Shown: positions 9,235 to 16,665 of the stretch, piece after piece
How the letters are laid out: every line of letters begins with the position of its first letter
How positions within the stretch are numbered: position 1 is the stretch's first letter
From: Clostridiales bacterium VE202-21
GTDB taxonomy: Bacteria > Bacillota > Clostridia > Lachnospirales > Lachnospiraceae
Length of the DNA stretch: 34,892 bases
Reading direction: 5' to 3'
Assembly (NCBI GenBank): GCA_000509105.1
Contig: BAIF02000083.1
Coordinates: 1-34,892, forward strand
Translations under genes and position numbers: made by a program
The notes under the pieces: generated by a model
What the model saw: the letters and a program-made list of their open reading frames with translations, nothing else
Told to the model about the DNA's origin: nothing
The model's database searches: none

Positions 9235-9279
9235 TTGCACTTTTTTGACAGAAGCAAAATCCGGCAAAAAAAAGTGCAA
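9235..9279. promoter_or_regulatory. Perfect 12-bp inverted repeat in the divergent control region
   Basis: TTGCACTTTTTT (9235-9246) and AAAAAAGTGCAA (9268-9279) are exact inverted repeats with a 21-bp spacer. A TTGACA hexamer (9245-9250) overlaps the left arm. The site lies between the kinase gene and the transporter operon, where a YesN-type regulator would bind. No U-tract follows on either strand, which speaks against a terminator. Assignment as an operator is inference. Confidence 0.5.
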
Positions 9280-9363
9280 ATGATCAGAATGATATAAAAA
9301 ATAAAACAGTGCTGTCAATTTTGTTCAAGTGTAAGTGCGTACTCCCAATGCTATGATTGAATT

Positions 9364-9375
9364 AGTACTAGTACT
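9364..9375. promoter_or_regulatory. Perfect 12-bp palindrome upstream of the transporter operon
   Basis: AGTACTAGTACT is an exact palindrome (itself two AGTACT halves), 7 bp before the AAAGGAGG ribosome site of the permease gene. A TATGAT hexamer (9352-9357) just upstream could be the -10 element. A protein bound here would block transcription or translation initiation. Confidence 0.4.
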
Positions 9376-9398
9376 ACAGCGTAAAGGAGGAATGCGAG

Positions 9399-10385
9399 AT
9401 GAGCCAACGGATAAAAAAGGCAGCAATTAAAGTATTTCAAATGAAGGAGAGTGGAGTCATCATCCCTACCATATTGTTTATGGTGATAATAGCGCTGGTT
9501 AATCCAGCGTTCATAAGTATGGCCAACGTATTCAACGTGCTGCGGTCTACTGGATTCACTTTGATTACGGCGCTTGGCATGACCTTCGTACTGATCGCGG
9601 GGGGACTGGACCTATCGGTAGGATCAGTGCTTGCTTTGGGCGGATGTGTCAGCGGAATGGGAATGGTGAATCTGGGGGCCCCGATCTGGCTGGCAATGAT
9701 TTTGGGATGCGGGGTGGGATTCCTGATCGGATTCCTCAACGGAATCATCATAGTAAAATGCAGGATTCCGGCATTGATTATGACGCTGGGAATGATGTAT
9801 ATGGCACGCGGTATCGTTTATATAGTAACAGAAGGGGTTCCTATTTATCCTCTGCCGGCTGCATTTCAGACCATAGAACAGCAGGATGTTCTGGGTATCC
9901 CCAAGGTTATCCTTATTTGTATCGTGCTGGGGGCAGCGGCACATATTTTCCTGAAGAAGACAACCGTGGGGCGTTCCATTTATGCAGTGGGCGGGAACAA
10001 AGAGGCGGCACGGCTGTCCGGAATCAATCTAGACCGGACTTATATTATCTGTTACTGTATCACAAGTACCCTTGCGGCATTATCAGGAATCATGATGAGT
10101 TCAAGGCTGGGATCCGCACAGCCAAACGGAGGAACCGGTTATGAAATGACGGTTATAGCCGCGGTCATCATCGGGGGCACCAGTACGAACGGCGGTATCG
10201 GAACTATACTCGGCACTGCAATCGGAGCGCTGTTTATGAACGTATTGTCGAATGCCATGACAATTTTAAAGGTGTCTGTTTACTGGCAGAACTTTGTGGT
10301 TGGGTTCATACTTGTTCTGGCTGTTATGCTGGACCAGTATAAGAGAGATGCTATGCAGCGTGCCGGAACGAAAAGGACAGACTAG
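9399..10385 (+). CDS. RbsC-type sugar ABC transporter permease
   Basis: A 328-residue integral membrane protein of the BPD_transp_2 family, with about eight to ten hydrophobic helices. It has the family motif ALGMTFVLIAGGLDLSVGSVLALG near residue 55 and the cytoplasmic coupling segment YAVGGNKEAARLSGI near 200. It forms the membrane channel with the ATPase encoded 17 bp downstream and receives substrate from the lipoprotein binding protein at 13114. ATG 9399 is preceded by AAAGGAGG. The family imports pentoses, hexoses, autoinducer-2 and other small polyols; the substrate here is unknown. It is the first gene of the operon. Confidence 0.93.
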   Translation: MSQRIKKAAIKVFQMKESGVIIPTILFMVIIALVNPAFISMANVFNVLRSTGFTLITALGMTFVLIAGGLDLSVGSVLALGGCVSGMGMVNLGAPIWLAMILGCGVGFLIGFLNGIIIVKCRIPALIMTLGMMYMARGIVYIVTEGVPIYPLPAAFQTIEQQDVLGIPKVILICIVLGAAAHIFLKKTTVGRSIYAVGGNKEAARLSGINLDRTYIICYCITSTLAALSGIMMSSRLGSAQPNGGTGYEMTVIAAVIIGGTSTNGGIGTILGTAIGALFMNVLSNAMTILKVSVYWQNFVVGFILVLAVMLDQYKRDAMQRAGTKRTD

Positions 10386-10402
10386 GCAGGGAGGGAGATA
10401 CC

Positions 10403-11938
10403 ATGGAAAATACAGTCATGCAGATGCGCCATATTTACAAAAGATTTCCGGGCGTTACGGCTCTTTGCGATGTATCTGTAGATCTAAAGGAAGGAGAAAT
10501 TCTTTCGATCGTTGGTGAAAATGGAGCCGGCAAATCTACCCTTATGAAGATTTTGGCGGGCAATTATCCATCCGGCACTTACGAGGGAGAGGTACTGATT
10601 AAGGGGAAGAGGATGGACGCAAAAAATTCACTGGATGCAGAAAAGGCAGGTATTGCCATGATCTACCAGGAGCTGAATGTGGAGCTGGACTTATCCGTCG
10701 GGGAAAATGTACTGCTCGGACGCTGGCCGATAAAGAAAAACGGGTTTATAGACTGGAAGAGGCTCCATGTAGAAGCAAGGGAAGCGCTGCAGCAGCTGGA
10801 TGTAACTCTGGATACAAAACTGAATGCAAGGAGCCTGAACGCCAGCATGCAGCAGCTCGTCTGCATCGCCAGGGCACTGGTCAGAAAGCCTGAAATCCTG
10901 ATCCTTGATGAGCCGACAGCCGCACTGACTCAGGAGGAGACGGAACATCTGATGGAGGTGCTGCGTGCACTCCAAAAAGAGAGAATCGCATGCATCTACA
11001 TATCGCATAAACTGGATGAGGTGTTTCAGATTTCTGACAGGGTCATTACCATGAGAGACGGGAGGTACATTCGACAGTACCCAAAAGAAAAGATAGTTCC
11101 GAATCAGGTTATCCTGGATATGGTTGGAAATAAACTGGACATCTTCAAAAGAGAAAAGACAGAGAAAAAAGGTGCAGAGATATTGCGGGCAGAGCATATG
11201 AAAGTACTGCATCCTTATGCTTACCACAAAAATATCATAGAAGATGTATCATTTACACTGCATGCCGGGGAGATTCTGGGAATTGCCGGGCTGGTGGGAG
11301 CCGGGAGAAGCGAGCTTCTGAAAGCAGTTGCCGGTGCAATGCCAAGGAAAGGAGGTAAGATTTTTATCAATGGAAAAGAGACTCCGGTACGGAGCGTTTC
11401 AGAAGCCATACATGCCGGCATAATCATGTTGAGCGAGGATCGGAAACGAGATGGATTTGTGGGGACTATGAGCATCAAAGAAAATATGACACTGTGTGCT
11501 TTGAAACGCCTCTCCCGGAGGGGATTTATCGACAAAACCCGGGAGAATACGGCGGCAGAAGAATATTTTAACTACCTGAAAGTCAAAGCTGCTTCTATTG
11601 ATACTGGCATTACAACACTGAGCGGAGGAAATCAGCAGAAAGTCATACTTGCAAAGGCACTGCTTTCAAAAGCAAATATCCTGTTTTTAGATGAACCTAC
11701 TCGTGGAATCGATATTGGTGCTAAAGCAGAGATATATAAGATCATGAAGGACTTGACGGAAAAAGGCATGGGTATCATCGTGATCTCCTCAGAACTGCCC
11801 GAACTGATCAGCATATGCGACCGGCTTCTGGTACTGCGCAGGGGATATATCAGTGCCGAGATGGCGGCGGAATATGTGACGCAGCAGGATATCCTGCATG
11901 CGGCCGCATTCGGAAAGGAGGAAAAAGAATGTGTATGA
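10403..11938 (+). CDS. RbsA/MglA-type sugar ABC transporter ATP-binding protein (two ABC domains)
   Basis: A 511-residue ATPase that powers the RbsC-type permease. The N-terminal ABC domain has Walker A GENGAGKST, an atypical signature (LNASMQQLV) and Walker B LILDEPTAAL. The C-terminal domain has a degenerate Walker A (GLVGAGRSE), a good signature LSGGNQQKV and Walker B ILFLDEPTRGID. This asymmetry is normal for the family. The start ATG 10403 follows GGGAGGGAGA. The 3' end overlaps the start of the URO-D-like gene by 10 bp, indicating coupled translation. Confidence 0.95.
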   Translation: MENTVMQMRHIYKRFPGVTALCDVSVDLKEGEILSIVGENGAGKSTLMKILAGNYPSGTYEGEVLIKGKRMDAKNSLDAEKAGIAMIYQELNVELDLSVGENVLLGRWPIKKNGFIDWKRLHVEAREALQQLDVTLDTKLNARSLNASMQQLVCIARALVRKPEILILDEPTAALTQEETEHLMEVLRALQKERIACIYISHKLDEVFQISDRVITMRDGRYIRQYPKEKIVPNQVILDMVGNKLDIFKREKTEKKGAEILRAEHMKVLHPYAYHKNIIEDVSFTLHAGEILGIAGLVGAGRSELLKAVAGAMPRKGGKIFINGKETPVRSVSEAIHAGIIMLSEDRKRDGFVGTMSIKENMTLCALKRLSRRGFIDKTRENTAAEEYFNYLKVKAASIDTGITTLSGGNQQKVILAKALLSKANILFLDEPTRGIDIGAKAEIYKIMKDLTEKGMGIIVISSELPELISICDRLLVLRRGYISAEMAAEYVTQQDILHAAAFGKEEKECV

Positions 11939-13056
11939 CACCGAGAGAAAGAGTAAATATGGCCCTGAACTTCAAGGAGCCGGACAGGATTCCGATAGAC
12001 TGGGGAATGAGCACGGTATCCGGGATCCATGAAAGAGCCTACAGAAATTTGCTGGATTATCTGGGAATGAATGAGGAGATTGTTATAAGCGATGCGGTAC
12101 AGCGCCTTGCAAGGCCTTCCGAGGCCATCCTGCAGAAATTCCATGTGGATACCCGCTATATTTTCTGCAATCCGCCCTCCTTTTGGGAATACCATGAGGA
12201 GGAAGACGGATCCTGGAGGGACGAATTCGGAGCCGGTTACATAAGAACCGAATTCTACTGCGACAGCCGGAAAAATCCCCTCGCAGATGCCGAGACTATT
12301 TCGGATCTGCGTGCATATAAGATGCCGGACCCGGAAGACCCGGCCAGGTTTAAAGGTCTGAGGAAAAAGGCAGAATGGCTTCGTGAGAACACCGATTATG
12401 CCATTGTAGCAGGGACATACCCCGCCCTATATTACAGTGCATGGGTGCTTCGCGGGATGGAGAATTTTATGCTGGATACGGCTGCAGATCCTAAGTTTGC
12501 AAACTATCTGCTGGACATGATCCTGGATTATTGGAAGGCATTTATGGGAAAATACCTGGAGGAGATCGGGGAATATATCGATATCATGTGGGCCGGAGAT
12601 GACTGGGGCGATCAGAGCGGCCCGCTGATCAATCCGGTAGAGTTCCGCAAAAATGTGGGCCCCCGGTTTAAAGAATTGATTCAGTTTATGAAGACAAAAT
12701 CAGACGCAAAACTGTCCTACCATTCCTGCGGCTCTGTGACATGGTGCCTGGATGATTTTTATGACTGGGGCGTGGATATTGTCCAGCCGCTCCAGGCCAA
12801 TGCATATGATATGGATTCTAAGAAACTGAAGAAGATGACATACGGAAGGATGTCTCTGCATGGCGGGTTGAATAACCAGGGCGTGTTCCATCTGAGCCGG
12901 ATGAGATACGCGCAGACGTTCGTCAGAAAATATGCGATTTTGGGCCGGGCGGTGGATATTTGTTTGGTTCAGGACATAATATACAGGCAAACTGCCCGCC
13001 TCAGAATATTCTGGAGATATTTCAAAGCTGGGAAATGTACGGGGCTTATCCGATGA
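11929..13056 (+). CDS. URO-D/methyltransferase-family protein 1, frameshifted near the 3' end
   Basis: Belongs to the uroporphyrinogen-decarboxylase superfamily, which includes cobamide methyltransferases of the MtaA type. The ORF starts at ATG 11929 after AAAGGAGG and overlaps the ATPase gene. YHSCGSV (His265, Cys267) matches the H-x-C zinc motif of the methyltransferase branch. The frame is broken around 12942: up to ILG the protein is normal, then an unrelated tail leads to the stop at 13056. Reading on in the -1 frame gives PGGGYLFGSGHNIQ, PPQNILEIF and a stop at 13073, exactly the conserved family C-terminus. One base (G or C) appears lost in GGGCC, so the intact gene would be 11929-13073 (about 381 residues). 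The true haem-pathway HemE role is unlikely, given the transporter operon. Confidence 0.85.
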   Translation: MCMTPRERVNMALNFKEPDRIPIDWGMSTVSGIHERAYRNLLDYLGMNEEIVISDAVQRLARPSEAILQKFHVDTRYIFCNPPSFWEYHEEEDGSWRDEFGAGYIRTEFYCDSRKNPLADAETISDLRAYKMPDPEDPARFKGLRKKAEWLRENTDYAIVAGTYPALYYSAWVLRGMENFMLDTAADPKFANYLLDMILDYWKAFMGKYLEEIGEYIDIMWAGDDWGDQSGPLINPVEFRKNVGPRFKELIQFMKTKSDAKLSYHSCGSVTWCLDDFYDWGVDIVQPLQANAYDMDSKKLKKMTYGRMSLHGGLNNQGVFHLSRMRYAQTFVRKYAILGRAVDICLVQDIIYRQTARLRIFWRYFKAGKCTGLIR

Positions 13057-13075
13057 AAAATAATGTGGAATAACG

Positions 13076-13095
13076 AAAGGGGTCTGCCCCTTTGC
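13076..13095. repeat. GGGGTCTG-CCCC hairpin, variant repeat copy
   Basis: AAAGGGG, a TCTG loop and CCCCTTT form a 7-bp hairpin just after the restored stop of the URO-D-like gene and before the binding-protein gene. It resembles the GGGGTCTGACCCC repeat with one A missing. It could stabilise or partly terminate the upstream mRNA, adjusting binding-protein expression. Confidence 0.55.
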
Positions 13096-13113
13096 AAATA
13101 AGGAGGAAAAAAT

Positions 13114-14157
13114 ATGAAGAAGACGATGGCGATTTTACTATCATTATTTATGGTGATCGGACTGGCAGCAGGATGCAGCAGTACATCGAAAGAGCCTGTC
13201 CAGAAAACAGAAGACGGCAAAACGGAAGAGGGTGCAGGAAAAAATGAGGAGGACAGCACCAAAACCAGTGGAGAAGCAAAACATCTCGTGTTTGTCACAC
13301 CTCTGATCGCACACCCGGTATGGCTGGCGGCGAAAGAAGGATTTGACGATGCGGCCGAAGAATTCGGTTTCCGGGGGGACTGGGTTGGACCATCCGTAAT
13401 CGATGTGGATGAAATGATCAAGCAGATCGAGGTTGCAATTGCTGAGAAAGCAGATGGAATTATCACCCAGGGATTGAATCCGGAGGCGATGGTTCCGGTT
13501 CTGAAAAAAGCCGATGAAGCGGGAATTCCTGTAGTTGTTGTGAACTCTGATATCCCGGATGCGCCAAGACTTGCCTATCTAGGGACCGACCCGGTGAATC
13601 TTGGAACCGCGGGGGCGAATGGAATCCTTGAAAAACTGGCGGGGGAGACACCGAAGGCGGCTTACGCAACGACAGCATTTACGAATACCGTTGCTATGGA
13701 CATGATCGAAGGCTACCGCAAGACTTTTAAAGAGGCTGGGGATTACGAGGAAATGACGGTTGTTGAGACCAACGCAGACACACTGACCGCAGTACAGAAA
13801 TGGCAGGACGTATTTAATACGTATCCAGAGACCAATGTTGCTGTTGCTGTGACAGGAGAAGGCGGAGCAGCTGCTGCGAAAGTAGTAAAAGAAATGGGGC
13901 TGGAAGATCAGGTTGTGGTAATGGCGATTGACGATATCGACGAAACACTGGATGGGATCCGCGAAGGAATCATATACGGAACCATGACACAGAATTTCTA
14001 TCGGAAAGGCTACCAGGCATCCCAATGGCTCCTGGACTACATTGATAATGGCGCAAAACCGGAAAATATGCTCAATGATTCCGGAACAATGCTTGTTACC
14101 AAGGAAAATATTGAAACGTATAATACAGATATGAGGGTTCCCGAGACCTGGAAATAG
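13114..14157 (+). CDS. RbsB-type sugar-binding lipoprotein of the ABC transporter
   Basis: A 347-residue extracellular substrate-binding protein of the periplasmic-binding-protein type 4 (RbsB) family. The signal peptide ends in the lipobox LAAGC (lipidated Cys21), followed by a charged Thr/Glu/Lys-rich linker. The binding domain starts near residue 55 (HLVFVTPLIAHPVWLAAKEG). The family landmarks ADGIITQGLNPEAM, VVVVNSDIP and AIDDIDETLDGI are present. It delivers the substrate to the permease at 9399. An AAGGAGGA site precedes ATG 13114. It is placed between two URO-D-like genes, which links these enzymes to the imported compound. Confidence 0.93.
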   Translation: MKKTMAILLSLFMVIGLAAGCSSTSKEPVQKTEDGKTEEGAGKNEEDSTKTSGEAKHLVFVTPLIAHPVWLAAKEGFDDAAEEFGFRGDWVGPSVIDVDEMIKQIEVAIAEKADGIITQGLNPEAMVPVLKKADEAGIPVVVVNSDIPDAPRLAYLGTDPVNLGTAGANGILEKLAGETPKAAYATTAFTNTVAMDMIEGYRKTFKEAGDYEEMTVVETNADTLTAVQKWQDVFNTYPETNVAVAVTGEGGAAAAKVVKEMGLEDQVVVMAIDDIDETLDGIREGIIYGTMTQNFYRKGYQASQWLLDYIDNGAKPENMLNDSGTMLVTKENIETYNTDMRVPETWK

Positions 14158-14169
14158 AAGGAGGAAGCT

Positions 14170-15483
14170 ATGGGGAAAAAAGATCCTGCTGCGATGCAGA
14201 CTGCTTCCGGCATTCCTAAAATCAAAGAAATAGGTACTTCATTTTTGTTCAGTGAAAAAGAAAAGCAGCATTTGAAGAAACTGGGAGACAGGACGGCGCA
14301 GATTGCCGCCCTGCCGGTTCAAAAGGAAAAGGCAGAGCTGTGGAGGGCACACAATGATCTGAAAACCTCCGAGCCTGTTGTATTTATTGACCCGGAGAAT
14401 GGCTGGAATGAATGCATACCCGGCAATATCCTGCTCTGTGAAGATCCGCTTGCAAGAGTCTGGGAAATGCATCTGCGCAAGCAGATCTATTGGTTTGAAC
14501 AGCTGAAAGATGATAAGGTAATTGAAAACTATTTCGATGTTCCTTATTCCTACAGCGATACCGGCTGGGGCCCCGCACTGAAAAAAGCAGGCGGTGAGGC
14601 AGGCGGAGCTTACAAAGTGGTTCCGGTTCTGAACGATTATGAGAAAGATCTGCCAGGAATCCATTATCCGGAGCTGCTCATTGATTACGAAGAATCAGAG
14701 CGGGTAATGGAGCTGGCACACGAATTATTTGACGGTATTCTCCGGGTCCGCAGAAAAACAGACTGGTGGTGGAGCCTGGGACTGACAATGGATTATATTA
14801 ACCTGCGCGGTCTGGAGGACTTTATGTGTGACTTCCTCTCAGAGCCGGAGTCGGTTCACCGCACCATGCACCTGTTGTGTGAAGGGGTCCTGAGACGTCT
14901 GGATTTCCTGGAAGAGCATAAGCTCCTGGCTCACAACCAAGATGGAACATACGTAGGTTCCGGAGGACTGGGCTATACCGATGATCTGCAGGTGCCGGAT
15001 AAAACAGCAGGTGCAGTGACGGCAAAGAACATGTGGGGATTTGTGGAAAGCCAGGAGACCACCGCAATCAATCCCGATCTGTACGGAGAATTCATATTCC
15101 CTTATCACAAGAAAATAGCAAGGAGATTCGGATTAAATTGTTCCGGGTGCTGCGAGCCTTACGAGCCAAGATGGAAATACATAAAAAAGCTGCCCAATCT
15201 CCGGCGTGTATCCTGTTCTCCGTGGTCTGACTGGACCACCATACCGGAAAATCTGGGGCAAAAATACATAGCATCCGTAAAACCAACACCCACGCCACTT
15301 GCCTTACCACATATGGACGAGGAGTACGTAAGAAAAGAAATTAGAAAAGCACTCAGATGTACACGAGACTGTGTGCCGGAGATCATTATGAAAGATAACC
15401 ATACACTAGGGAAAAACCCTAAAAATGCAAGCAGATGGGTGGAGATAGTACGGGAGGAGGTTGGAGGCAGCCTGGATAAGTAA
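14170..15483 (+). CDS. URO-D-superfamily protein 2 with a Cys cluster
   Basis: A 437-residue soluble protein, distantly related to the URO-D/cobamide-methyltransferase fold and longer than HemE (about 350). Visible landmarks are an N-terminal helical extension, VVFIDPENGWNECIP, LTMDYINLRGLEDFMCDF and, in place of the usual H-x-C-G segment, NCSGCCEP (Cys324, Cys327, Cys328) followed by a further Cys (RRVSCSPWSD). The Cys cluster suggests metal binding, as in zinc-dependent methyltransferases of this superfamily. ATG 14170 follows AAGGAGGA 12 bp after the binding-protein gene, so it is the last gene of the operon. The substrate is unknown. A methyl-transfer or demethylation role is inference from family and context. 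Confidence 0.8.
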   Translation: MGKKDPAAMQTASGIPKIKEIGTSFLFSEKEKQHLKKLGDRTAQIAALPVQKEKAELWRAHNDLKTSEPVVFIDPENGWNECIPGNILLCEDPLARVWEMHLRKQIYWFEQLKDDKVIENYFDVPYSYSDTGWGPALKKAGGEAGGAYKVVPVLNDYEKDLPGIHYPELLIDYEESERVMELAHELFDGILRVRRKTDWWWSLGLTMDYINLRGLEDFMCDFLSEPESVHRTMHLLCEGVLRRLDFLEEHKLLAHNQDGTYVGSGGLGYTDDLQVPDKTAGAVTAKNMWGFVESQETTAINPDLYGEFIFPYHKKIARRFGLNCSGCCEPYEPRWKYIKKLPNLRRVSCSPWSDWTTIPENLGQKYIASVKPTPTPLALPHMDEEYVRKEIRKALRCTRDCVPEIIMKDNHTLGKNPKNASRWVEIVREEVGGSLDK

Positions 15484-15564
15484 ATTATTATTATATTACA
15501 TTGCACTACTCCCGCCTATCCAACCCGATCTACTGCACCGGTTCCTTCCGCGAGGAAGCGCATA

Positions 15565-15862
15565 GCCTGAAGGCGGCAAAGATGCAGGGGCGGCCCGGAA
15601 ATGCCGTGGATGGTTCAGGAGGCTTTTAGCGTGTGATTAGAAACACTTAGGACAAATAAGGGAAATCCTGGGGACGCAGATTGATTTACAAAATCAATCT
15701 GCGAGGCCGGCTGAGCTGAGAAAGCATCAGGCTTTCTCAGTGAATCCGGCCTGTGCCCCAGGATTTTCCTGATTTGCCCTTAGTGTTCCTTCACAAAGCG
15801 GCTGCCTCCTGAACCACCCACGGCATTTCCGGGCCGCCCCTGCATCTTTGCCGCCTTCAGGC
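15565..15862. repeat. Giant palindromic element 1 (298 bp, branched)
   Basis: Outer arms 15565-15623 and 15804-15862 are inverted repeats matching at 58 of 59 positions. Inside them, 15641-15673 and 15756-15788 pair imperfectly (AAACACTTAG against a right arm reading CTTAGTGTT). The centre holds two hairpins: 15675-15703 (13-bp perfect stem, ACA loop) and 15704-15752 (AGGCCGG/CCGGCCT enclosing CTGAGAAAGC/GCTTTCTCAG). No credible ORF fills it. It occupies most of the 476-bp gap between the URO-D-like gene and the VanR-like gene. The same architecture recurs at 32322-32625. It could be a palindromic mobile element or a large structured RNA. Confidence 0.85.
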
Positions 15863-15959
15863 GTCTCCAGACGTCTTCATACTTTCATAAGATTTTTATA
15901 AGGGAATATTTATAAGGAGATTTTATAATGAAGTTAGCTTGCGATGGAGGATGATATGA

Positions 15960-16655
15960 ATGAGAGAGAAGATTTTAATTGTAGATGATGAGAAGGAGAT
16001 TGCGGATTTAGTAGAGTGCTATCTGCAGAATGAGGATTTTATTATTTATAAGTATTATGATTCCAGAGAGGCCTGGGAATGCATTGTAAAAGAGCCGCCG
16101 GATCTGGCTGTTATGGATGTGATGATGCCGGAGATTGACGGTTTTACTCTTTGCAGGCAGATCAGGGAGCGGTATCATTTCCCGGTGATTATGCTGACGG
16201 CGAAGAGCGAGGAGATTGATAAGATTACCGGACTTACACTGGGGGCAGATGACTATATTGCAAAACCATTTTTGCCTCTGGAGATGGTGGCGCGTGTGAA
16301 GGCGCAGCTGAGGCGCTATAAAAGATATAATCATGGAGCTGAGCGGGATGATTCTGTGATAATGGTATCGGGGCTCATGCTGAATGTGAAGACTCATAAA
16401 TGTACTTTGAATGAGGAGCCTTTGACGCTGACGCCGACGGAGTTTGATATTCTGCGCATTCTCTGTGAGAACAAGGGGGAGGTCGTGAGTGCGGAGAGTC
16501 TTTTCAGGCAGATTTGGGCGGATGAGTATTATGTGAAGAATAATAATACAGTTACGGTTCATATCCGGCATCTGCGGGAGAAGATGAAGGACTCTTTTGA
16601 AAAGCCAAGGTATATTAAGACCGTTTGGGGGTGTGGATATAAAATTGAAGGATAA
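15960..16655 (+). CDS. VanR-like OmpR-family response regulator
   Basis: A 231-residue regulator. The receiver domain has D9/D10, phospho-acceptor D53 (LAVMDVMMP) and Lys in DDYIAKPF. The C-terminal winged helix (about 135-230) has LTPTEFDILRILCENKGEVVS and the recognition helix region NNTVTVHIRHLREKM, ending VWGCGYKIEG. ATG 15960 follows GGAGG at 15947-15951. The closest named relatives are VanR/PhoB-type regulators. It is followed directly by its kinase and then a D,D-carboxypeptidase, so cell-wall precursor control is likely. No vanH/A/X-type resistance genes are in the window. Confidence 0.92.
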   Translation: MREKILIVDDEKEIADLVECYLQNEDFIIYKYYDSREAWECIVKEPPDLAVMDVMMPEIDGFTLCRQIRERYHFPVIMLTAKSEEIDKITGLTLGADDYIAKPFLPLEMVARVKAQLRRYKRYNHGAERDDSVIMVSGLMLNVKTHKCTLNEEPLTLTPTEFDILRILCENKGEVVSAESLFRQIWADEYYVKNNNTVTVHIRHLREKMKDSFEKPRYIKTVWGCGYKIEG

Positions 16656-16665
16656 TGAAAAGAAT

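Noticed and set aside
11815..11928. Longer N-terminus for the URO-D-like protein inside the ATPase gene
   Set aside because: AAAGGAGG directly precedes ATG 11929, and the upstream part is an out-of-frame reading of the ATPase.
15541..15560. Riboswitch or T-box before the VanR-like gene
   Set aside because: The gap is explained by the giant palindrome. No specifier or T-box motif is visible.
16597..16665. GTG or TTG starts of the VanS-like kinase inside the regulator gene
   Set aside because: Possible, but ATG 16666 leads straight into the first membrane helix. It is noted as an alternative in the entry.
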